In this document: piece by piece, positions 27,948 to 38,685 of the stretch
Position numbering within the stretch: position 1 is the first letter of the stretch
Layout of the letters: each line of letters starts with the position of its first letter
Source: Mesorhizobium kowhaii
GTDB lineage: Bacteria; Pseudomonadota; Alphaproteobacteria; Rhizobiales; Rhizobiaceae
NCBI RefSeq assembly: GCF_003253745.1
Contig: NZ_MZXV01000051.1
Coordinates: 186,001 to 250,000, forward strand
Reading direction: 5' to 3'
DNA: 64,000 nt
Program-made: the position numbers and the translations under genes
The notes under the pieces: generated by a model
What the model was told of the DNA's origin: nothing
Database searches by the model: none
What the model saw: only the letters and a program-made list of their open reading frames with translations

Positions 27948-28577
27948 CTATCCCGCCATCAGCGCCTTGATGCCATCGGCGACGAACTGCACGGCAAGCG
28001 CCGCCAGGATGACGCCGAGCAGCCGGGTCAGGATCGAACGCCCAGTCTGGCCGAGGATGCGGTCGATGCGCTCCGACAGCACGAACACCAGATAGGTGAT
28101 GGCGAGGCAGACGAAGATGATTCCGACCAGCGCCGCCTGCGCGGCAAAGCCCTGAAACGAGCCGGAGAGCAGCACCGTCGCCGAAATGGCGCCGGGGCCG
28201 GCGATCAGCGGGATCGCCAGCGGGAAGGCGGCGATGTTGTGGATCATGTCCTTGGTGATGGCGACGTCGCCGATCTTCTCCTTGCGGTCCTGCCGGCGCT
28301 CGAACACCATTTCGAAGGCGATGAAGAACAAGAGAAAACCGCCGGCGACGCGGAAGGCCGGCAGCGTGATGCCGAACACCGACAGGATCGAGGCGCCGGC
28401 AACCGCAAACAGCGCCATCACCAGAAAACCGATAATCGAGGCGCGGACGGAAACCTGCTGGCGCTCCTCGCGGTTCATGCCACGTGTCACGGCGAGGAAC
28501 AGCGGCGCCAGCCCGGGCGGATCGATGGTCACAAGAATGGTGACGAAGGCGTTGAACAGGCTGTCGAAGCTCGGCAT
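27948..28577 (-). CDS. MarC-family membrane protein
   Basis: A 209-aa protein with six transmembrane helices. ATG 28577 gives the family start MPSFDSLFNAFVTILVTIDPPGL. The conserved DPPG and AFPLAIPLIAGPGAISATVL segments identify the MarC/NAAT family. Its function is unsettled: it was once linked to multidrug resistance, and some members transport neutral amino acids. GGGAGGGG is upstream. An upstream start would add 17 unrelated residues. Confidence 0.82.
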   Translation of the reverse strand: MPSFDSLFNAFVTILVTIDPPGLAPLFLAVTRGMNREERQQVSVRASIIGFLVMALFAVAGASILSVFGITLPAFRVAGGFLLFFIAFEMVFERRQDRKEKIGDVAITKDMIHNIAAFPLAIPLIAGPGAISATVLLSGSFQGFAAQAALVGIIFVCLAITYLVFVLSERIDRILGQTGRSILTRLLGVILAALAVQFVADGIKALMAG

Positions 28578-28680
28578 CTCAGACCCCTCCCGCCGGGCCG
28601 TGCCCGCACCAGGATATTGGTAGAGCAAAGCCCGGTCGGTGGGAACCGTCGGAGGACGAAACCGGAGACTTCGACAACCC

Positions 28681-28771
28681 TTTGTCTTGACGCAATTCCC
28701 TGAGGGAAAGCGCTATGCGCTTTTCCTGGGAAAACCGTTTCACACTTTTCCTGGAATTGCTTTCCTTTGTC
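28681..28771 (+). repeat. Family A intergenic repeat, copy 3, with internal duplication
   Basis: TTTGTCTTGACGCAATTCCC, then an inserted GAGGGAAAGCGCTATGCGC and a second TTTTCCTGGGAAAACCG start before the usual end. It is about 30 bp longer than copies 1 and 2. It lies in tandem with copy 4, three bases apart. Confidence 0.82.
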
Positions 28772-28774
28772 TTG

Positions 28775-28822
28775 ACGCAATTCCGGACGGAAAACCGTTT
28801 TACACTTTTCCTGGAATGCTTT
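28775..28822 (+). repeat. Family A intergenic repeat, copy 4
   Basis: TTTGTCTTGACGCAATTCCG, GACGGAAAACCGTTTTACAC, TTTTCCTGGAATGCT. It ends at the stop codon of the VOC gene, so it probably forms that transcript's 3' end. With copy 3 it makes a local tandem. Confidence 0.82.
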
Positions 28823-29198
28823 AGCCGACAGCGCCGCAATAGGCCTCGACGCGATAGCCGTCCGGATCGACGACGAACGCCGCGTAATAATTCTCGCCAT
28901 AGTCGGCGCGCAGGCCCGGCGCGCCGTTGTCGCTGCCGCCTTCACGCAAGGCGCCGGCATGGAAGGCGTCGACGCTGGCCCGCGTCGGCGCCGCGAAGCA
29001 GAAATGCAGGCCGGATTTTGCGTCTGATGGCACAGGCCGCGCGGCATCGTTGACCCACAGCGCGACGCCTTGCGCGCCATAACCCAACGAACCCGGTGAC
29101 TGGCTGAGACAGGTATAGCCGAGCGGCTTCAGCGCAGCATCGTAGAAGCGCTTGGAAGCGGCGGTGTCGCGAACACCGATCGAGATATGATCGAACAT
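28821..29198 (-). CDS. VOC (glyoxalase/bleomycin-resistance fold) protein
   Basis: A 125-aa protein that starts MFDHISIGVRDTAASKRFYDAAL, with the paired beta-alpha-beta-beta-beta modules of the vicinal oxygen chelate superfamily. Candidate metal ligands are H4, H66 or so (LHFCFAAP) and E118 (YRVEAYCG). The substrate is unknown. GGAG is upstream, and the following minus-strand operon partner at 29232 lies 33 nt upstream of it. Confidence 0.78.
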   Translation of the reverse strand: MFDHISIGVRDTAASKRFYDAALKPLGYTCLSQSPGSLGYGAQGVALWVNDAARPVPSDAKSGLHFCFAAPTRASVDAFHAGALREGGSDNGAPGLRADYGENYYAAFVVDPDGYRVEAYCGAVG

Positions 29199-29231
29199 GT
29201 TTTTTCTCCATTGTTACAATATCTTGTCGCG

Positions 29232-29768
29232 TCAAGTTGTTGCCGTTCGGCGCGCCAGGAACTCGACTTCCAGCCGCCATGTCGCGCCGTTGTCGTGCGA
29301 GCGCTCGCCGAGCCAGCGGAAGGAATTCTCGGTGATCCGCGAAAAGCTCCAGCGCACCGAGGAGCCGGTGCCATCTGCGCCCACTTGCACGATCGTATCG
29401 CCCTCGGCTCGACCAAGCTGGCGGCTGTAATACTGGTTGCGCGGGTCGCTCCAGAAGATGTGCCAGGCGTCCTCGGTGGGGTCGTAGAGGCGCAATGTCG
29501 TGCCGTAGAACGTCCATTTGCCGAGCGAGGGCGAGGGGCCGGCGTCACGCGCGGGCAGGATCCACACATCCTGGATCGCCCGGCCTTCCAACACCCAGCC
29601 GAAATGCACCTCGCCACGCCCGGTCAGCACCGTGCCGTCCTCGAGATGGCGCGAGGCGTCAAACGTCCAGGCGCCGACGAAGCGGCCGTAAAGGTTCAGT
29701 TTCTCGGTAAGTCCGTCGATTGGTCCGGGATTGTGCAAGGCTTCCGCAAAGGAGGATTGGTCATACAT
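29232..29768 (-). CDS. Uncharacterised soluble protein, divergent from an AraC regulator
   Basis: A 178-aa protein rich in Trp and beta-strand segments (GRFVGAWTFDASRHLEDGTV, GRGEVHFGWVLEGRAIQDVW, WTFYGTTLRLYDP). It looks like a small beta-barrel or lipocalin-like fold, but I cannot name a family. It lies upstream of the VOC gene on the same strand and 85 nt from the divergent AraC-type gene, which may control both. GGAG precedes the ATG. Confidence 0.6.
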   Translation of the reverse strand: MYDQSSFAEALHNPGPIDGLTEKLNLYGRFVGAWTFDASRHLEDGTVLTGRGEVHFGWVLEGRAIQDVWILPARDAGPSPSLGKWTFYGTTLRLYDPTEDAWHIFWSDPRNQYYSRQLGRAEGDTIVQVGADGTGSSVRWSFSRITENSFRWLGERSHDNGATWRLEVEFLARRTATT

Positions 29769-29853
29769 GGCTCCGGCCTCTTCTTGTCAGGAGACCGCGA
29801 GGAGTAGGCCCTGATGGGGTTCTGGGCTTGGGATAAATTGCTATATTTCGGTC

Positions 29854-30684
29854 ATGACAGCGACCACGCACACTCTCGCATCCGGGTCCGGCTGGCACGT
29901 GGCGGATGTGATCTGCACGGCCGGCGCCGGTGACCGGCCGTTCGAGGAAGCGCATCGGGATTTCTGCGTCGCCGCGGTCACCAGCGGCACGTTCCGCTAT
30001 CGCGCGCAACAAGGCACGGCGCTGCTGGCGCCCGGCGCGCTCCTGCTCGGCAATCCCGCCACATGCTACGAATGCGGGCATGAACATGGCAGCGGCGACC
30101 GTTGCCTCTCGTTCCATTTCGGGCCGACCTACATGGAACGGATCGTGGCTGGCGTGCCGGGCGCGAAAAAGCTGGCCTTCGAGGCGCCGCGCCTGCCGCC
30201 TTTGCCGGCCCTGGCGTCCTTGCTCGCCGAGGCGGAAACCGCTCGCGAGATGGCCGACATCGACGCCTTCGAGGAACTCGGGCTGCGCATTGCGGGGGCT
30301 GCGGTGGCAACGGTCTCTGGCTCCACACCTGTCAGGCGCGCGCCAAGCCGCCGCGATCAGAAACGGGTTGCCGAAGCGGTGCGGCGGATCGAACTCGATG
30401 CCGACAGGCCGGTCTCGCTTTCAGCGCTTGCCGATGAGACCGCGACCAGCCCCTATCATTTCCTGCGCATTTTCCGGCAGGTCGCGGGCATGACGCCCTA
30501 CCAGTTCCTGCTCAAGACCCGGCTGCACCGCGCGGCGGTGCGGCTGCGCATGTCAGACGATGCGGTTTCGGCAATCGCCTTTGACGCAGGCTTCAACGAT
30601 TTGTCGACTTTCAATCGTCGGTTTCGGCGCGTCATGGGCGAGACGCCGGGCCAGTACCGCGCCCGCCGAGGGGCGGCCCGCTAA
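29854..30684 (+). CDS. AraC-family transcriptional regulator
   Basis: A 276-aa regulator with an N-terminal cupin-like sensing domain (about 1-150; WHVADVICTAGAG, FRYRAQQGTALLAPGALLLGN) and a C-terminal double helix-turn-helix (about 165-272; SLSALADETATSPYHFLRIFRQVAGMTPYQFL, then DAGFNDLSTFNRRFRRVMGETPGQYR). Inducer unknown. The divergent layout with the 29232/28821 pair suggests local control. A palindromic repeat (family D) follows the stop. Confidence 0.85.
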   Translation: MTATTHTLASGSGWHVADVICTAGAGDRPFEEAHRDFCVAAVTSGTFRYRAQQGTALLAPGALLLGNPATCYECGHEHGSGDRCLSFHFGPTYMERIVAGVPGAKKLAFEAPRLPPLPALASLLAEAETAREMADIDAFEELGLRIAGAAVATVSGSTPVRRAPSRRDQKRVAEAVRRIELDADRPVSLSALADETATSPYHFLRIFRQVAGMTPYQFLLKTRLHRAAVRLRMSDDAVSAIAFDAGFNDLSTFNRRFRRVMGETPGQYRARRGAAR

Positions 30685-30700
30685 CGCTTGCAGCACAAGG

Positions 30701-30836
30701 TGCGTTGAGATTCAGGTCAGACCGAGCCGAAAACGGTGGTTTTCGAGAACCGGAGCGGAGCGTACTTAAAGTACGTGAGCACCGGAAGCGCAGGAAACCG
30801 GCGTTTGCAGGCCGGCATCACCTGAATATCAACGCA
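30701..30836. repeat. Family D palindromic repeat
   Basis: A 136-bp element bounded by the inverted ends TGCGTTGAGATTCAGGT and ACCTGAATATCAACGCA. It contains an inner palindrome around GTACTTAAAGTAC and a second around AACCGGCGTTTGCAGGCCGG. It fills the space between the convergent araC-type and ParB-like genes. Single copy in this window, but it looks like a dispersed rhizobial element. Confidence 0.75.
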
Positions 30837-30838
30837 GC

Positions 30839-31462
30839 TTAGTCGGATGTCGGCCCGCACCAGCCTGGCAGGTAGTCGGCGTCCTTGCCCTTGGCCAGCG
30901 TCAGGGCGTCCTTCATGGCCTTGTCGAAATTTTTCGCCACCCCATTCCGGTCGATGCGCCGGCGCAGGAAATCCGCCCACAGGAATTCGCTGAACGGCGT
31001 GGTGTCCTTGGCAAAGCCGCCTTGCCGGCGCAGTTCGCCGGCCATGCTCCTATAGGGATCGTCGGCGAGTTCGGCCATGGTTTTGGGAATGGCGTCATAG
31101 CGCCGGCGCCTGCCTTTCTCGTCGAACGGGTGCATCCAGCCGCGATTGTCGAGCACGACGAAGAAGGCGTCCTTGTTGTCGAGGCCCGACAGGTCGCTGA
31201 TCACCGTGACCAAAACGTCCCTGATGCCTTCCTCGAGCAAGGCGTGGGCGAGATGGTGGTGATCGGTGACGTAGTTGCGCTTCTTTGGCCCCAGCACGAC
31301 AGGGACCATGTGGGTGCCGAGAAAAACCCTGGTCTTCCCTGCGCTCTGCGAGCGGATCATCTGGCGCTTCAGGGCGACTTCCCGCATGCCGACGGTGATC
31401 TGCGTCGGCCGCAAATCTTCCACTGCGACGGGGGTCAACAACGGTTCCCGCTGGGTCGTCAT
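30839..31462 (-). CDS. ParB-like nuclease-fold protein
   Basis: A 207-aa protein of the ParBc_2 type. The core YVTDHHHLAHALLEEG carries the His cluster, following PTQITVGMREVALKRQMI. A C-terminal half holds WMHPFDEKGRR and FSEFLWADFLRRRI. Family biochemistry is largely unknown; the fold is shared with ParB and sulfiredoxin. ATG 31462 overlaps the SulP stop by four bases (ATGA), so the two are translationally coupled. This makes a role linked to the transporter or its substrate plausible but unproven. Confidence 0.75.
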   Translation of the reverse strand: MTTQREPLLTPVAVEDLRPTQITVGMREVALKRQMIRSQSAGKTRVFLGTHMVPVVLGPKKRNYVTDHHHLAHALLEEGIRDVLVTVISDLSGLDNKDAFFVVLDNRGWMHPFDEKGRRRRYDAIPKTMAELADDPYRSMAGELRRQGGFAKDTTPFSEFLWADFLRRRIDRNGVAKNFDKAMKDALTLAKGKDADYLPGWCGPTSD

Positions 31463-33237
31463 TTGGTTTTGTCCTGTTGTTGCGGCTGCTGGTCCGGACC
31501 GAGCGCCCTGATGGCGGCATCGACACTGTGAAAAATTCGCTGCGGGCCGATCAGGTCGGCAATGCCAAATCGTGCCAGCGCCGCTTGGGCACGCAGCGAT
31601 TCCATCCGCGCGATGGCAAAGATCGCGCCCGCCTTGCGGCAATGGGTGATGGTTTCGACCAGGGCTTGCGCTGCTGTGTAGTCGATCTCGACGATGTTGC
31701 TGGCCTCCAGCACGACCAGCTTCACGCTCTCACTCCTGGCATCGACAAGATCGACAAGGCCGCGCTTGAAGCGGTCGGCATTGACGAAGGACAAAGGCGC
31801 CTGGAATGCGGCGACGAGCACGCCGGGGAGCTGTTCGCCAGCTGCCGGCTCGCCGGGTGGCCACCACACCGAAGTACCCGGCACCTGTTCCAGTTCGATC
31901 GGCTGTGTCTGGGTTGCGCTCCAGATTCCGTGCAGCAGCGACAGGCCGATGCCGATCGCTACGCCGGTCTCGATGGGCAGCACGACGATGGCCGCCATGG
32001 TGATGAGGATCAATGCGAATTCGACCGGCGCCTGCCGGTAGACGTTGGCGAACACCTTCCAGCGCAGAATGTGCTGGGCGACGAACAGCAGAACACCGGC
32101 AAGGGCGGCCTGCGGGACATCGGCAAGCAGGCCGCCGCCGAAAGCACCGAGCGCCAGCACGATGGCCGCGGCAAGGAGGCCTGCGACCTGTGAGCGGCCG
32201 CCCGACTGGGAGACGATTGCCGTGCGCGGCGGGCTGGCATTGACGGCAAAGGCGCCGAACAGGCCTGACGCGATGCTGCCGGCACCGACGCCGACAAAAT
32301 CGCGATTGACGTCAGGAGCGTCGCCCTGTTGCGGCGCGAAGGAGCGGGAGGTGGCCGCTGTCTGCACCATGACGACGATGGCGATCAGCAATGCCAGCGG
32401 GACCAGCGCCTGCACATCGCCAGGGCTGGCAAACGGCAGGCCGGCCTGCGGCAGGCCGTTGGGCAAGGCGCCAAGCACCTCGACGCCGCGATCCCTAAGG
32501 CCGAAGACGGCAACCGCTGAGGTGGCGAGCACCATGCCGATCAACGCGCCGGGGATGCGGGCGCTGATGCGCTCGGCGCAGAACACGGTTCCGAACACGC
32601 CAAGGCCGAGCCCGAGGCTCCAGGGATTGGTGAGATGCAGGTTGCCGGCGATCTCACCGATGCGCCGCACGGTTTCACCGTTCTCGGCGGGCAGGCCGAG
32701 CAGTCCGGGCAATTGCGAAACGATGATATGGACGGCGATGCCGGCCAGAAAACCCGTCGTGACCGGCACCGACAAGAGGTCGGCAACCCAGCCAAGGCGA
32801 AAGACGCCGCTCAAGGTCACGATCAGCCCGACCATCAGCGCCAGCATGGAAGCCAGCGCCAGATAATGCGGCGACCCGGAGGCGGCGAGCACAGCGAGGC
32901 CGCCGGCAAACAGAGGCGTGATGGTCGAATCCGCGCCGGCCGACAGGTGCCGGTTGGCACCGAACAGGGCAAACGCCACCGAACCGGCAACAAAAGCGAA
33001 GAAGCCGATCTCTGGAGCAAAGCCGCCAAGGCGGGCGGTCGCCATCTGTTCGGGAATGGCGATCGCCGCCAGTGTCAGGCCCGCGACCAGATCGCGGTTG
33101 AGGTCCCTTGGTGTCCAACCGCTCAGTGCTCGCAAGGGCAGCCAAGGGGTCCAATTCATCGCGCTCGTGGCTTTCGCTTGGGGAAAATGGTCCGTTGCAG
33201 GCTTTTGCCTCGGTGGCGGCGAAACCGCCTTGGCCAT
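31459..33237 (-). CDS. SulP-family anion transporter with STAS domain
   Basis: A 592-aa protein with ten or more membrane helices (about 35-430) and a C-terminal STAS domain (about 450-560). The SulP signature lies near GLTLAAIAIPEQMATARLGG, and AVNASPPRTAIVSQSGGRSQVAGL is the conserved core. STAS is recognisable in VVLEASNIVEIDYTAAQAL, but the usual Ser phosphosite region is not clear. Sulfate, bicarbonate and dicarboxylates are all possible substrates. A shorter start at 33159 (MNWTPWLPL) is possible. Confidence 0.85.
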   Translation of the reverse strand: MAKAVSPPPRQKPATDHFPQAKATSAMNWTPWLPLRALSGWTPRDLNRDLVAGLTLAAIAIPEQMATARLGGFAPEIGFFAFVAGSVAFALFGANRHLSAGADSTITPLFAGGLAVLAASGSPHYLALASMLALMVGLIVTLSGVFRLGWVADLLSVPVTTGFLAGIAVHIIVSQLPGLLGLPAENGETVRRIGEIAGNLHLTNPWSLGLGLGVFGTVFCAERISARIPGALIGMVLATSAVAVFGLRDRGVEVLGALPNGLPQAGLPFASPGDVQALVPLALLIAIVVMVQTAATSRSFAPQQGDAPDVNRDFVGVGAGSIASGLFGAFAVNASPPRTAIVSQSGGRSQVAGLLAAAIVLALGAFGGGLLADVPQAALAGVLLFVAQHILRWKVFANVYRQAPVEFALILITMAAIVVLPIETGVAIGIGLSLLHGIWSATQTQPIELEQVPGTSVWWPPGEPAAGEQLPGVLVAAFQAPLSFVNADRFKRGLVDLVDARSESVKLVVLEASNIVEIDYTAAQALVETITHCRKAGAIFAIARMESLRAQAALARFGIADLIGPQRIFHSVDAAIRALGPDQQPQQQDKTK

Positions 33238-33369
33238 ATCGTCGCAATCAGTGGTATCCTTTTGAAATTACCACCAAAATTGACACTGGAAAAGTGTTGC
33301 GGATGTTGGAGTTTCGGGCTTGCTTCCTATATAAGCAGCAAGTGATTCCTGATTAGATTGTGATCCGAT

Positions 33370-36174
<2,805 letters not shown>

Positions 36175-36189
36175 GCTCTGACAAAGCAA

Positions 36190-36209
36190 CGCCGGCCCAT
36201 CGGCCGGCG
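36190..36209 (+). terminator. GC-rich hairpin after gyrA
   Basis: CGCCGGCC-CATC-GGCCGGCG forms an 8-bp stem 15 nt after the gyrA stop. There is no T tract, so it is at best a weak or Rho-assisted terminator. Confidence 0.45.
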
Positions 36210-36230
36210 CGGCAGCAAGTTAGGACGAAC

Positions 36231-36383
36231 TTAGTAGTGGCGATATGGCTTGCGGGGGCCAAAACCTTCGAAGCGCCTGGTGTTGACCTTGATGCGGACG
36301 CGCTGAGCCTCCTGATGCAAGCCGAAAACGGTGGCGATCAGCATGGCGACGGTCATTGCGGTGGCGAGCATGTAGATCAGCAT
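36231..36383 (-). CDS. 50-aa single-pass membrane peptide
   Basis: ATG 36383 follows AGGAGAA by 6 nt, a strong ribosome site. The peptide has one hydrophobic helix (MLIYMLATAMTVAMLIATVFG) and a basic, aromatic tail ending RKPYRHY. An upstream Met would add 21 basic residues ahead of the helix with no ribosome site. It is antisense to and between gyrA and coaD. Function unknown. Confidence 0.6.
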   Translation of the reverse strand: MLIYMLATAMTVAMLIATVFGLHQEAQRVRIKVNTRRFEGFGPRKPYRHY

Positions 36384-36575
36384 GTGTGTTCTCCTGCGCC
36401 TAACAACGAACATATGGGATTTTGGTTTCATCTTATTAAGGTGCAACCTAGTGAACGCTGCGTGAAGGCTTCGTGATCAGCGTGTTCATCTGTCGTTCAT
36501 GCGGCGGAAAAGGTTCACGACCCGCTCGCCAATCGGATTTGCCTTTGCGAGAGAGGCTCGCTAGAAGCACCAGCC

Positions 36576-37076
36576 ATGACTGAACGCATCGCTCTCTATG
36601 CCGGCTCCTTCGACCCGCTGACCAACGGCCATCTCGACGTGCTGAAAGCGTCACTGGCGGTGGCCGACGTCGTCTATGCGGCGATCGGCATCCATCCGGG
36701 CAAGCAGCCGCTGTTTTCCTTTGAGGAACGGGTGAAGCTGATCGAGAATGCGACGCACACCTTATTCGGCCGCGACAGCGCGCGCATCAAGGTCGTCGCC
36801 TTCGACGGGCTGGTCATCGATGCGGCCAGGAAGCAGGGCGCCTCGATCATGATCCGCGGCCTGCGCGATGGCACCGACCTCGACTATGAGATGCAGATGG
36901 CCGGCATGAACGAGACCATAGCGCCTGAACTGCAGACGGTATTTCTGCCCGCCAGCCCGTCCGTGCGCACCATTACCGCCACACTTGTCCGCCAGATTGC
37001 CTCGATGGGAGGCGACATCCGCCCCTTCGTGCCGGCGGCGGTTGCCGGTGCGCTCACCGCCAAATTCGCGAAATAA
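36576..37076 (+). CDS. coaD: Phosphopantetheine adenylyltransferase
   Basis: Fourth step of coenzyme A synthesis: joins ATP and 4'-phosphopantetheine to dephospho-CoA. The 166-aa length is typical. It has the nucleotidyltransferase motif GSFDPLTNGHLDVL (His18), FDGLVIDAARKQGA, IRGLRDGTDLDYEMQMAGMN and the C-terminal ISATLVRQIA-like segment (here ITATLVRQIA). First gene of a run through ppi genes to tgt. Confidence 0.95.
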   Translation: MTERIALYAGSFDPLTNGHLDVLKASLAVADVVYAAIGIHPGKQPLFSFEERVKLIENATHTLFGRDSARIKVVAFDGLVIDAARKQGASIMIRGLRDGTDLDYEMQMAGMNETIAPELQTVFLPASPSVRTITATLVRQIASMGGDIRPFVPAAVAGALTAKFAK

Positions 37077-37095
37077 GGACTCCGGAGAAAAATCC

Positions 37096-37683
37096 ATGCA
37101 GCTGAAAAAGCTTGCCTCGCTCCTCATTGTGCTTGCCGGCCTTGTGACCGCATCGGTCTCGGCTTTCGCCGCCGACCCGGAAAACACCATGATCATCACG
37201 CTGAAGGATGGCGACGTCATCATTGCACTTCGACCCGATCTCGCGCCCAAGAACGTCGCGCAGATCAAGAAGCTGGTGCGCCAGGGCGCCTATGACAACG
37301 TCGCCTTCCATCGCGTCATCGACGGCTTCATGGCGCAGACCGGCGACGTCAAGTTCGGCAACATGAAGAAGGGTTTTAGCGCCGAGGCCGTCGGCACAGG
37401 TGGTTCCGACCAGCCCGACCTGCCAGCCGAATTCTCGCAGACCGAGCACTACAAGCGCGGCGTGGTCGGCATGGCCCGCTCGCAGGATCCCAACTCCGCC
37501 AATTCGCAGTTCTTCATCATGTTCGCGCCGGCGCCGCCGCTCGATGGCCAGTACACCATCGTCGGCAACGTCGTCAGCGGCATGGATCTGGTGGACCACA
37601 TCAAGAAGGGCGACGAAGCGGACAATGGCACGGTCACCGACCCTGACCGGATGATCAAGGTGCGCATCGCCGCCGACAAATAA
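37096..37683 (+). CDS. Periplasmic peptidyl-prolyl cis-trans isomerase (cyclophilin)
   Basis: A 195-aa cyclophilin with a Sec signal peptide (residues 1-25, ending VSAFAAD). The active region includes VAFHRVIDGFMAQTGD and the substrate-binding NSANSQFFIM, followed by LDGQYTIVGNV. It assists folding of exported proteins. GGAGAAAA lies before ATG 37096. It follows coaD by 19 nt and precedes a cytoplasmic paralogue. Confidence 0.92.
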   Translation: MQLKKLASLLIVLAGLVTASVSAFAADPENTMIITLKDGDVIIALRPDLAPKNVAQIKKLVRQGAYDNVAFHRVIDGFMAQTGDVKFGNMKKGFSAEAVGTGGSDQPDLPAEFSQTEHYKRGVVGMARSQDPNSANSQFFIMFAPAPPLDGQYTIVGNVVSGMDLVDHIKKGDEADNGTVTDPDRMIKVRIAADK

Positions 37684-37710
37684 CTCTGTTTTCTCAAAAG
37701 GATATCTGAC

Positions 37711-38223
37711 ATGGCCGAGATCAAGGACCGCGAAAACGCGCTCATCATGGAAACGACCAAGGGCACGGTCGTCATCGAACTTTTCCCCGACCTGGCGCCC
37801 GGCCATGTCGCCCGCATGAAGGAGCTGGCGCGCGAAGGCGCCTATGACGGCGTGGTCTTCCACCGCGTCATCGACGGCTTCATGGCGCAGACCGGCGACG
37901 TCAAGTTCGGCAATTCGAGCAAGCCTTCCTTCGCGCCGTCGCGCGCTGGCATGGGCGGCTCCGACAAGCCGGACCTGAAAGCCGAATTCTCCAACGCCAA
38001 CCATGGCCGCGGCACCTGTTCGATGGCCCGTTCGCAGAACCCGAACTCGGCCAATTCGCAGTTCTTCATCTGCTTCGACGAAGCCGCCTTCCTCAACCGC
38101 CAGTACACGGTCTGGGGCCAGGTCATCGAAGGCATGGACAATGTCGACAAGATCAAGCGCGGCGAGCCGGTGCCGGATCCTGACAAGATCGTGTCGCTGA
38201 AGGTCGCGGCCGACGTCAAGTAA
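37711..38223 (+). CDS. ppiB: Cytoplasmic peptidyl-prolyl cis-trans isomerase (cyclophilin)
   Basis: A 170-aa cyclophilin without a signal peptide. It shares VVFHRVIDGFMAQTGDVKFG and NSANSQFFICF with the upstream gene; the two are clearly a tandem duplication specialised for different compartments. Spacing is 27 nt upstream and 12 nt downstream. Confidence 0.92.
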   Translation: MAEIKDRENALIMETTKGTVVIELFPDLAPGHVARMKELAREGAYDGVVFHRVIDGFMAQTGDVKFGNSSKPSFAPSRAGMGGSDKPDLKAEFSNANHGRGTCSMARSQNPNSANSQFFICFDEAAFLNRQYTVWGQVIEGMDNVDKIKRGEPVPDPDKIVSLKVAADVK

Positions 38224-38235
38224 GGTAAAACGACA

Positions 38236-38685
38236 ATGATGGGCGTCGTCTGGTCGCTTTTCGGCATCCTGTCCGGCGCCTTCATTGCCATTCAGGCGCC
38301 GATCAATTCGCAGCTGGCGCGCGGCCTGGGGCTCCCGGTCGCGGCGGCTGCGTTTTCGTTCCTATCGGGCGCGGTCGTGCTCGGCATCATCGCCGTCACG
38401 GTGGTGAAGCTGCAAGACGTCACGCTCGACTGGAAGGCGCCGGCACCGTGGCTGTTCGTCGCCGGCGGCATGCTCGGTGGCTTCTATGTCACGCTGTCGA
38501 CGATCCTGACGCCGCGCATCGGCGCCGCCGCCCTGATGGCGTTTCTGGTGGCCGGCCAGTTGCTGGCCGGCATGCTCATCGACCGTGTAGGCTTCCTCGG
38601 CGTCGCGGTGCGTGAAATTTCGCTCGGCCGGGTCGCCGGCGCGGTGCTGCTGCTGGCCGGAGCGCTGCTCGTCCGGCTCTACTGA
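38236..38685 (+). CDS. DMT-superfamily membrane protein (DUF606/YdcZ type)
   Basis: A 149-aa protein with five hydrophobic helices and the family start WSLFGILSGAFIAIQAPINSQLARGLG. These proteins are half the size of normal drug/metabolite transporters and probably dimerise. The substrate is unknown. Its TGA overlaps the queA ATG (TGATG), so it is embedded in the operon. Confidence 0.82.
   Translation: MMGVVWSLFGILSGAFIAIQAPINSQLARGLGLPVAAAAFSFLSGAVVLGIIAVTVVKLQDVTLDWKAPAPWLFVAGGMLGGFYVTLSTILTPRIGAAALMAFLVAGQLLAGMLIDRVGFLGVAVREISLGRVAGAVLLLAGALLVRLY

Noticed and set aside
28681..28822. Tandem repeats as a possible CRISPR array
   Set aside because: Only two units, no regular unique spacers, no cas genes, and the same repeat is dispersed elsewhere.
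29187..29807. A 206-codon plus-strand frame opposite the 178-aa and VOC genes
   Set aside because: The minus-strand genes have ribosome sites and family features; this frame has neither.
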